A stretch of 7,865 nt of DNA, from assembly GCA_024640925.1 (NCBI GenBank), contig JAHEEB010000161.1, positions 1 to 7,865 on the forward strand, in the 5' to 3' direction. The translations under genes and the position numbers were made by a program. Shown here piece after piece: positions 1-6,816 of this stretch. Positions within the stretch are counted from its first letter, which is position 1; each line of letters begins with the position of its first letter. The notes under the pieces are model-generated. The model was not told the origin of the DNA. It did no database searches and worked only from the letters and a program-made list of their open reading frames with translations. This DNA comes from Bacteroidota bacterium (GTDB lineage: Bacteria; Bacteroidota; Bacteroidia; Bacteroidales; UBA10428).

Positions 1-1934
1 TGTTCTTCCTTTGACCAGGCATCAATCCATGTTTCTCCTTTTGGCAGATACAGCCTATGTTCTTTTACATTCTTTTCCCAAATTGCCGATACAAGAATAT
101 CCGGCCCCAGCATGTAAGTCTGCCAATCGTTCCAGGCTTCTTCCTGTTTTGGATATTTCAGAAATAGAGGCATAGCAACCGGGGTACCATCAGAATGAGC
201 AGTTTTAGCCTGTTCTGAAAGATAATCAATAAGTTTCATCCTAATTTTAGAATAGAGTCTCCAGGTTGCAATAAGTTCAATGTCGTAATGAGGTTCATCG
301 GGGTTTCTCCAAAAACCCGTATTGTTTGTCGGTCCAACTTCCATAATAGGAGAAAAGCACCCAAAAGCAATCCAGCGCATGGTAGTTTCCCTGGAAAATT
401 TACCCCAATACCCTCCATTATCAGATGCCCAAAGAGGATATCCCATAATTGCACAGCGCTGCATACCAATAATGGCCGAACGTAAACCTTCCGGTTTGCC
501 ATCTGTATCTCCAGCCCACATAGCACCGTACTTTGCACTTCCAGTATATTGCGCCCTTGGAAACAACACAAAATTGTCGCCAAGAACAGGTTTTATAGCA
601 TTGTATGTAGCTTTGACAAACTGGTGTGGATAATCGTTGTAGTTTTCCCGATAGGTAGTACCAATGTGTGTTTCCAGATGGATTGAGTCGGTCTCTTTTT
701 CACCATCGGCACGGTCGAGTTTAAATCCTTTGATTCCCATTCGTGCGAGCTTCCCGGGACCATTGTCTCCCCACCATTGAACTGCATTTGGATTAGTAAA
801 ATCGATGAGTACCTGCCTTGCATTCATCCATACCTTACTTTTAAGATCGTATTTATTTGCTTCGGCATAATCGGCCATATCGGTCATTACAAAAGGAGCA
901 ATCCACATCATAAGCTCTATGTTTTCCCCATTCAGCCATTTTATCATCCCTTCGGGATCAGGAAATCTGGTAGTATCGAAATCATAACTATCGAAACCAC
1001 GATCACCACCAGCCCATGGACGGTCAATCCAATGAGCTGTTGCAGGAATATCCAGCGCTTTCATCATAAGCACATCCTCAACAATATCCGTATTATAAGG
1101 AGCTTTTTTTTGTGTATCATCATAATAAACAGGGTTGTTAGAATGCTCATCGCGCCAGCGCCATGGACCAAATGCCCATGTTGGAGGAACAATTGACGGA
1201 CCAGTTTCTAATGCATGTCTACGAACCAAATCTAATGGATTTTCTGCAGAATAAATTTTAAAAGTAAACACAGGGCCTTCAAAAGCGATTTTTACCAGCT
1301 CTGCATTTTCTTTACAAAAGTCAACCGTTCCCGGCCATGTCCCTTCAACATAAAAGCCGTAATTCTCCGATGAGATATAAAACGGGGCATAAGCCGAAAC
1401 CGTAGGTTTTAGCTTAACATCCATTTTTTGTGCCCTGAGGTTAAGAGCTGTCTTTATATTGTCGGCCCAAGAACTGTCTTGTATTCCATCGACAACCCGT
1501 TCGAATATTCCGGTAAAATATTCTGTGGGCGAGGCTTTTATATTAATCAACCAGGCAGAAACAACTTTAGATGCAGGATTTACAAATGAGAAGCTGAATT
1601 TTATATCGTTTTCTCCATTCCCAATTTTCAGATTCACCTGGGATCCCCCAGTCAAATTCCAGGTATAAATCAGGCTATCTGCCGAAAATTCTGTCTTTTG
1701 GGGCGAACCTGTTATCCAGGTAATAGTGCTATCGATAATAAAACCAATGCTACCAGTAGATTTATTTTCGGGTAGTATTAAAACCGGTTGACCTCCTGGG
1801 TTTGAAATTGTTAATACAGGGAAATTATCTTTCAGGTCTACTATAACTTTCTTTTCGATCTTATTAGTACAAGAAACTAAAACAGCAAGGAAGACAAAAA
1901 CGATTAGCCCCTTTATTTTCACTTTCACATTCAT
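1..1934 (-). CDS. Glycoside hydrolase family 31 lipoprotein, 3' end cut by the window edge
   Basis: Reading the minus strand from the ATG at 1934 gives 644 uninterrupted codons that run off position 1, so the C-terminal part is missing. GH31 enzymes are retaining alpha-glycosidases or lyases acting on alpha-linked glucose, xylose, galactose or sulfoquinovose. Residues 10-22 are a hydrophobic stretch ending in LVSC, a lipobox with lipidated Cys22, so the enzyme should be membrane-anchored. An N-terminal beta-sandwich (about 35-240) precedes the catalytic barrel, which starts near PPTWAFGPWRWRDEHSN (250-266). Visible family landmarks are WIDRPW (302-307), FDTTRFPDPEGM (319-330), the likely nucleophile Asp407 in GFKLDRADGE, the likely acid/base Asp476 in MWAGDTDG, and ASDNGGYWG (503-511). 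The 69-residue spacing between the two carboxylates fits the family. The start lies 21 bp after the GH28 stop, so the two are probably one operon. The family is secure. The substrate is not, because the usual DxD and RxH sugar-binding positions differ. Confidence 0.93.
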   Translation of the reverse strand, partial: MNVKVKIKGLIVFVFLAVLVSCTNKIEKKVIVDLKDNFPVLTISNPGGQPVLILPENKSTGSIGFIIDSTITWITGSPQKTEFSADSLIYTWNLTGGSQVNLKIGNGENDIKFSFSFVNPASKVVSAWLINIKASPTEYFTGIFERVVDGIQDSSWADNIKTALNLRAQKMDVKLKPTVSAYAPFYISSENYGFYVEGTWPGTVDFCKENAELVKIAFEGPVFTFKIYSAENPLDLVRRHALETGPSIVPPTWAFGPWRWRDEHSNNPVYYDDTQKKAPYNTDIVEDVLMMKALDIPATAHWIDRPWAGGDRGFDSYDFDTTRFPDPEGMIKWLNGENIELMMWIAPFVMTDMADYAEANKYDLKSKVWMNARQVLIDFTNPNAVQWWGDNGPGKLARMGIKGFKLDRADGEKETDSIHLETHIGTTYRENYNDYPHQFVKATYNAIKPVLGDNFVLFPRAQYTGSAKYGAMWAGDTDGKPEGLRSAIIGMQRCAIMGYPLWASDNGGYWGKFSRETTMRWIAFGCFSPIMEVGPTNNTGFWRNPDEPHYDIELIATWRLYSKIRMKLIDYLSEQAKTAHSDGTPVAMPLFLKYPKQEEAWNDWQTYMLGPDILVSAIWEKNVKEHRLYLPKGETWIDAWSKEE

Positions 1935-1955
1935 AATATTCAGGTTTTGTGGTTT

Positions 1956-3434
1956 TTATTTTGATGATTTGGTTTTTACATATTTTACAGTGAATTCTCC
2001 CGGATCAATTTCTGATGAATTTTTAATTACCAAGGCATTATCTGATGAATGGACAACTACATTTTTAAACGTAAAGTTTTTCACCCATTCAAGGCTACCC
2101 GTCTTTGGAGCAAATATTTGAATGTTTTTAAACTGAAAAGATTCTATAATAGATTTTTCCATACCCTGTATATCAAAAGCAATATCTCTGACACTATCAG
2201 CTGTGCAATCAGAAATTCTTACATTTCGGATGTATGGTATACCAAGTTCTTCGGGAACCACCTTCAGCATAGTTTTCCAATGTTCCGGAACACTATCAAC
2301 AGGGGTTTCCAAGGTTGCATAACTGTATGCTGGATTCCAGTTAAGGGAAACACCACAAAAACGACGGGTTCCTGTTGCCTCAACATTTTTCATTTCGATA
2401 TCTTCGATACCACCACCACGGGTTTTTGCCGATTTCAGGTAAATCACACTTGCGGAACCAAATGCTTTCATATTCTCAACATAAACATGACGGATCCACC
2501 CGGATGTTTCGCTTCCGATAACCAATAATCCGCCTCCTTTTCGTGCAATGCAATCGTGAATATACACGTATTCAGAAGGCAAGTTAATCCGGAGCCCATC
2601 AGCATCACGTCCGGCTTTTATACAATAATTATCGTCATTGCCATCAACATCGCAATTCATAATTTCGATAAGGGTTGAGGAATCGACATTGATTCCATCG
2701 GTGCTGGGACCAAAGCCATCAATATTGTTTCGTATGGTAAGACCGTCAACAGTAATGTTTTTTGAGAAGAGAAGATGCACTGTCCAAAAACCCGATTGTT
2801 TTATTGTAAAACCTTTCAGAGTAATATTTTCAGAATTGGCGACCTGTATCGTTCTTACCCTTTTGCAATCGTAATCTGAAGCCCATCGTAATCCTTTTTT
2901 GCTATATTCTTCTCTCAGGTTCCAATAGCGTTCCCAGTATATTTTTCCTTGAGCATGAACAGTACCTTTCCCTGTAATTGCTACATTATGTTGGTTAAGA
3001 ATATTAATAACACCTGAGGGCCATTTCATAACAATGCCAGCAACCCTGGTTTCAATTTCGGGATAATATTCAAGTCCCATTAAGGCTTTGAGTTCTACTC
3101 CATCTCCAATGCAAAGTTCCACGTTGCTTTTTAGAAACAAGGCCCCTGTATGGTAAACGCCTGGTTCAAAAAGCACCCTGCCACCACCCAAAGCAGCACA
3201 AGAATCAATGGCTTGCTGAATGGCATTGGTAGAAGAAATAAATTGATTTTTAAATGCTCCGAAATCGTTAACCTTAAGCGTATGTAATAATGTTGGGAAT
3301 GATTTAGCTCCCGCATCTTTTATCCATTCAGGTTGACCAAATAGGGAAGTAAAAGTAAATATCAGTATGAATACAAATATTATTCCTTGGGGTCTTTTCT
3401 TTAAGAGGTAATATGTCTGATGAAATGCCTTCAT
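1956..3434 (-). CDS. Glycoside hydrolase family 28 (polygalacturonase-like) enzyme, secreted
   Basis: This complete gene of 492 residues encodes a right-handed beta-helix GH28 enzyme. The family hydrolyses galacturonan or rhamnogalacturonan backbones by inversion. A basic start (KKRPQG, 12-17) and a hydrophobic run (18-32) form a signal peptide, with a likely cut near LFG/Q34. There is no lipobox Cys and no T9SS tail, so a periplasmic site is most likely. The mature start is followed by a fold-typical region including NAIQQAIDSC and GGGRVLFEPGVY (about 70-94). Catalytic-loop landmarks are STDGI (244-248, candidate Asp246), NDDNYCIKAG (266-275, Asp267/Asp268), VIGSETSG (305-312) and YLKSAKTRGG (332-341, Lys334). 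GSE-SG and K-S-x-x-x-R-GG loops resemble exo-acting bacterial GH28 enzymes. The catalytic His of the usual GHG motif and the Arg of RIK are not visible, which points away from a standard endo-polygalacturonase. The start has purine-rich AAAGGA and AGGA tracts just upstream. It is the first gene after the terminator and is followed closely by the GH31 gene. Confidence 0.93.
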   Translation of the reverse strand: MKAFHQTYYLLKKRPQGIIFVFILIFTFTSLFGQPEWIKDAGAKSFPTLLHTLKVNDFGAFKNQFISSTNAIQQAIDSCAALGGGRVLFEPGVYHTGALFLKSNVELCIGDGVELKALMGLEYYPEIETRVAGIVMKWPSGVINILNQHNVAITGKGTVHAQGKIYWERYWNLREEYSKKGLRWASDYDCKRVRTIQVANSENITLKGFTIKQSGFWTVHLLFSKNITVDGLTIRNNIDGFGPSTDGINVDSSTLIEIMNCDVDGNDDNYCIKAGRDADGLRINLPSEYVYIHDCIARKGGGLLVIGSETSGWIRHVYVENMKAFGSASVIYLKSAKTRGGGIEDIEMKNVEATGTRRFCGVSLNWNPAYSYATLETPVDSVPEHWKTMLKVVPEELGIPYIRNVRISDCTADSVRDIAFDIQGMEKSIIESFQFKNIQIFAPKTGSLEWVKNFTFKNVVVHSSDNALVIKNSSEIDPGEFTVKYVKTKSSK

Positions 3435-3583
3435 TCCTGAATTTATGTTCCTTTCTATATAGTTGTGGATGAATACCTTATTAAACAGTAACCATTACAT
3501 CTGAACTAAAATAATCGTTACTGGTCAAATCTTTAACTAAACAAACCACTAAATTATTGAAAGGGAAAAAGGTTTTATTAAAA
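3435..3583 (-). other. AT-rich leader before the GH28-GH31 unit
   Basis: Because a terminator precedes it, this 149-bp gap should hold the promoter of the GH28-GH31 unit. No good match to the Bacteroidota promoter pattern (TTTG, then TAnnTTTG about 20 bp later) was found. Partial -7-like candidates are AAGATTTG (3533-3526) and TATTTTAG (about 3513-3506), both badly spaced from a TTTG. A 7-bp inverted repeat, CAGTAAC at 3486-3492 and GTTACTG at 3517-3523, is present and could be an operator or chance. No open frame of note lies here. Confidence 0.4.
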
Positions 3584-3612
3584 GGCACCTCACAAGCTGG
3601 TTGTGAGGTGCC
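3584..3612 (-). terminator. Intrinsic terminator after the T9SS protein gene
   Basis: A perfect 12-bp inverted repeat, GGCACCTCACAA (3584-3595) and TTGTGAGGTGCC (3601-3612), encloses a 5-base loop. Read on the minus strand, the stem is followed by TTTTAATAAAACCTTTTT, a T-rich tract suited to Rho-independent termination. The plus-strand side is followed by a less T-rich sequence, so the minus direction is favoured. It lies 33 bp past the stop of the T9SS gene and splits the window into two transcription units: susD plus the T9SS gene, and GH28 plus GH31. Confidence 0.88.
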
Positions 3613-3644
3613 ATAAAATGTTTATTTATTAAAAACTAAATGCA

Positions 3645-6600
3645 TTATTCAATAACCAGTTTACTGGTTTTTACCTGACCATCAGATGTAAGTCTGACGA
3701 TGTACATACCAGGAGTATCAAGCACTATTTCCTGACCATTTTCAACAACCCTTGTAAGAACAAGTTTACCCTGGGCATTGAATACATCAACTTTAAATGC
3801 TGAAGTAACATCTTTGTCATTGATAATGAATGAACCCTTTGATGGATTTGGATACATGGCAAAGCTATTCGCATCGATGTTGTTAATAGCATTTTCACCA
3901 ACTGTAACTTTTACTTCGTTGCTTTCGAAACTGAAGCTGCCCCATGTAGAAGAACAAACAACATAATAAGTTCCAGCAGTTGCAAAGTTAGGCGTATAAC
4001 TATCTCCCGTTTGAGCAGTAGCAAATGAGGTATAACCTGAACCTTTTGTTGTGGAATATTTCCATTCTCTGCTATCAGCTGCAGGATTTTCAGTAAAAGT
4101 CAGTTTGTTTCCATCTTCGTTTAAGACAAGAGTTTGAGGCGTTGTTGGCGAAATTGACAAATCAACCACTTCAACTTCAACTTCGTTGCTAAGGATTACT
4201 TTAGAACTGTAAGTAGAAGCACAAACTACATAGTTTTTACCAACTACTCCAAACATAGCATTATATGTTTCACTGGTAATTGGAGGGTTCGTACTTGTAT
4301 ATGGCCCACCAGCCGTTGCAGAATTTTGCCAGATTCTTGATCCAGGTGCTATTGATTCAGTAACAGTCAGAGCAGCGCCGGAACCACCTAATAATGTATA
4401 CTGTTTTTCGCTTGGGGTAACATCAACTCCAGGAACAAAAATCTTAATTGAATTCGATTTTTTGTTCACAATAGAATCGTTGTTTCCAACACAATAAACA
4501 TAATATGTGCCAGGGGCTGTAAAAGAAACAACAGCCGTATCGTTGTTATTAATGGTAGCAAAATCCAATAAATCCCCCGTTGCTGTTGTAGAATATTTCC
4601 AAACAAGGGAATCAAAGATAGCTGTGTTCGATGCTATTAAGGTATCAGAAAGTTCATTTACACTTATGTATTGAGGATCCTTACCGGAAATCTTAATAGC
4701 TGTAGGGTCATATGCTGTAATGGTGAAAATAGTATCATCTGTCAACCTATCTTCACTAACAACCATTTCCCAACCCTTTTCAGATATGAGTTGATTTTTC
4801 TTTTTCCATTCCTCAATATACAATGACTCATAATTAGCTATGCTGTTATGGATAATTATTTTTCCATCTTCCCATACCTTTACAACACTCATAGTAGTAT
4901 CAGTTGAGCAGAACCGGTCAAAACCAGGAACTTCAACGACTCCATGACCATAAACATTAACATACCCACCTGTTGTCGAATTTGATGATGCATTCCCCAA
5001 TAAAAGAGCATTGGTGGTCGAATAAAATTTTCCTCCTGAGACATCAAGTATTGAAGTAGAATCTTTCAGATGCAAAAAGCTACTGATTTTAAATATACCA
5101 GAAGTAATGGCAAATGTTCCATAACTAATATCTGTAGCACTTCTGCTAATCAATGAATCATTTTCTGGTTTGTTTAATGTAAAATTAGCACACCTGTTTA
5201 AAGTCATTACATAAACTGAATCATTACCTGCCTGAGAGTATATTGGAGCATAATTATCATAATTGGCAGTATCAATAATTATATTGTTTTTAAATAACAT
5301 AGCAATAGGTGTCCAATTTAACATGTTAGATGCATCACTGCTATATTTTCCATTCCATTGGATATCCGAGGTGGTAGAAGCAGAAGTAAATATTAGCTGA
5401 ACCTCTGAAGATGTTTCCCACACGCCATCGATTTTTGACTTACATGCAACATAATATGTTGCTGCAGAATCAAAAGAGGCGGTAATAACTGAATCTGTTT
5501 GAACAGGACTAAATGACTGATAATTTAATCCAGGAGTAAATGTATATACCCATTCTCTTTCTGTTGAAGCAGTCTCTTCTTTAATAGTTAGAGGATAAGC
5601 TGTTTGTCCAACTTTTATCTTTTGAATTTCTGAAGGTTCAATATGAATTTTATCTGAAGCAACAACACAAGTAATTTCGTTTGTTGTATCATATTTTGTA
5701 CCATTGTAACCTATACATACAAGGTAAAAAACTCCGGATTCTGCAAATGAAGGCAAAATTGTATCTCCTGTTTGAGCAGGTGAAAATGCTTTAGTATATG
5801 GACCACCACTGACAGTTCCATATCTCCATGTAAGACTTTGCATACTTGCAAGACCCTCATTTTCAATTATTTTAATTTCTTTACCTTCATTACTACTCAC
5901 TGTATAATACTGTACGCCTGTTGGCTCAGCTAGAAAAATCATTTTATCTCTTGAATAAAAAGTTGTAAGATTATCTAAAGTACTATAGCTAAAAACAATA
6001 TCACGATCAGCCGTTGAACGTATCTGCTTGGTTCTGTTTACCAGACTATCACCTATTGTAGTAAAATTGCCCACTACTGTAAGTTTGCCATCATCTTTAA
6101 TAACAATATTACTCATCGTTGTGCTTGGATAAGTAAATCTTGATGGATTAGCACGTAAATGAAGCCGACCTGTTTCATTAATTTCAATATACCCACCAAC
6201 AGTAGCTGTTGCGGCATTACCCATTAACAAGGCTGAACGAACTTCAAACATACCATCAGATATAAATATGGAGTCAGTATTATTGTTCAAATACAAGTTT
6301 TTTCTTATGGTTTCAGTTCCTTTACCAACTTTATATAAATTACCAATATTAAACATATTAGTTGCACCACTGTGATCTAATGAATAACCTTCATCAACAT
6401 CTACAGTAATTTTACTCATTGAAGTGTTGGTAATTTGGTATACAGCCCTGGTTGTATCAACATGCAAATAAGGAAGATTTGTGAATTTGTATGCCGAATC
6501 TATATATAAAATAGTACCCCAAGGAGTATTCTGAGGTTCCCAGTTTTCAGCCAGGGTAGCGTCACTGCTGGTTATACCCTTCCATGTCAGAGTAGTTTGT

Positions 6601-6725
6601 GCTGAAGCCAACTGCGCCATCAACACACAAAGAATGGCAAAACAAAGAGTCCTGCCTTTTTTCCCTACATCCAGCCAATGGCTAAATGTAAATTTTTGTA
6701 AAAAGCTTAAGTAACTTTTTTTCAT
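3645..6725 (-). CDS. T9SS-secreted multidomain protein with duplicated scaffold/Ig-like units
   Basis: This complete gene encodes 1026 residues. A long basic n-region precedes a hydrophobic core (about 27-40) and a cut site ASA/Q43, a type I signal peptide without a lipobox. Residues 44-270 form a beta-rich module opening with WKG-SSDA-NW. It is followed by two Ig-like modules (about 282-355 and 362-447). A second copy follows: scaffold 453-675, Ig-like 685-764 and 772-855. A fifth Ig-like module lies at 861-943. The protein ends in a T9SS type A sorting domain (about 947-1026) with MYPNPSKGSF, a G-M-Y-I-V-R strand and terminal KLVIE. That domain directs export across the outer membrane and is normally removed with attachment to the surface or release. 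No catalytic motif was recognised, so glycan binding or adhesion is inferred from the position behind susD. The ATG at 6725 fits the signal peptide. No Shine-Dalgarno is visible, which is usual in this phylum. A pectate-lyase-like fold for the scaffold modules is possible but unproven. Confidence 0.9.
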   Translation of the reverse strand: MKKSYLSFLQKFTFSHWLDVGKKGRTLCFAILCVLMAQLASAQTTLTWKGITSSDATLAENWEPQNTPWGTILYIDSAYKFTNLPYLHVDTTRAVYQITNTSMSKITVDVDEGYSLDHSGATNMFNIGNLYKVGKGTETIRKNLYLNNNTDSIFISDGMFEVRSALLMGNAATATVGGYIEINETGRLHLRANPSRFTYPSTTMSNIVIKDDGKLTVVGNFTTIGDSLVNRTKQIRSTADRDIVFSYSTLDNLTTFYSRDKMIFLAEPTGVQYYTVSSNEGKEIKIIENEGLASMQSLTWRYGTVSGGPYTKAFSPAQTGDTILPSFAESGVFYLVCIGYNGTKYDTTNEITCVVASDKIHIEPSEIQKIKVGQTAYPLTIKEETASTEREWVYTFTPGLNYQSFSPVQTDSVITASFDSAATYYVACKSKIDGVWETSSEVQLIFTSASTTSDIQWNGKYSSDASNMLNWTPIAMLFKNNIIIDTANYDNYAPIYSQAGNDSVYVMTLNRCANFTLNKPENDSLISRSATDISYGTFAITSGIFKISSFLHLKDSTSILDVSGGKFYSTTNALLLGNASSNSTTGGYVNVYGHGVVEVPGFDRFCSTDTTMSVVKVWEDGKIIIHNSIANYESLYIEEWKKKNQLISEKGWEMVVSEDRLTDDTIFTITAYDPTAIKISGKDPQYISVNELSDTLIASNTAIFDSLVWKYSTTATGDLLDFATINNNDTAVVSFTAPGTYYVYCVGNNDSIVNKKSNSIKIFVPGVDVTPSEKQYTLLGGSGAALTVTESIAPGSRIWQNSATAGGPYTSTNPPITSETYNAMFGVVGKNYVVCASTYSSKVILSNEVEVEVVDLSISPTTPQTLVLNEDGNKLTFTENPAADSREWKYSTTKGSGYTSFATAQTGDSYTPNFATAGTYYVVCSSTWGSFSFESNEVKVTVGENAINNIDANSFAMYPNPSKGSFIINDKDVTSAFKVDVFNAQGKLVLTRVVENGQEIVLDTPGMYIVRLTSDGQVKTSKLVIE
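4146..5369 (-). repeat. Second copy of the internal duplication
   Basis: This covers residues 453-860 of the T9SS protein. Matching landmarks are WNGKYSSDASNMLNW (457-471), ALLLGNASSNSTTGGY (573-588), DTTMSVVKVWEDGKI (609-623), Trp709/Cys745 and Trp799/Cys835. A fifth Ig-like module (Trp888/Cys924) and the sorting domain follow it with no third scaffold copy. The boundaries are approximate. Confidence 0.75.
5370..6596 (-). repeat. First copy of a ~408-residue internal duplication (scaffold + two Ig-like modules)
   Basis: This covers protein residues 44-452 of the T9SS protein. Landmarks are WKGITSSDATLAENW (48-62), ALLMGNAATATVGGY (165-179), STTMSNIVIKDDGKL (201-215), and the Ig-like core residues Trp300/Cys337 and Trp392/Cys428. 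Each has a counterpart 407-409 residues later in the second copy. The similarity is at protein level. The DNA has diverged, so this is an old duplication and not a recent tandem repeat. Confidence 0.75.
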
Positions 6726-6816
6726 AGTATAAAATTTAAGATTAGTAATTAGTTTTCAGAGTTTTATCCATATTCTGAAGGTTATTTTTATTTAATTTCT
6801 TATAATGCTTTAAATC

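Noticed and set aside
236..823. Short minus-strand frames at 236-583 and 593-823 as possible genes
   Set aside because: Both overlap the GH31 reading frame in another phase. The GH31 frame is unbroken through this region and contains the catalytic motifs.
777..1196. Plus-strand open frames, including this 139-codon one and others at 2049-2528 and 2638-2874
   Set aside because: They lie opposite the GH31 and GH28 coding frames, which carry clear family motifs. Their products look like shadow translations with no recognisable domain.
3526..3545. TTTG and AAGATTTG elements as a Bacteroidota promoter for GH28
   Set aside because: The -7-like element has a mismatch and no TTTG lies at the expected distance of about 20 bp, so it was not called as a promoter.
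6755..6779. TTCAGA/TCTGAA inverted repeat between susD and the T9SS gene as a terminator
   Set aside because: The stem is only 6 bp and AT-rich with a 13-base loop, too weak to be called a terminator.
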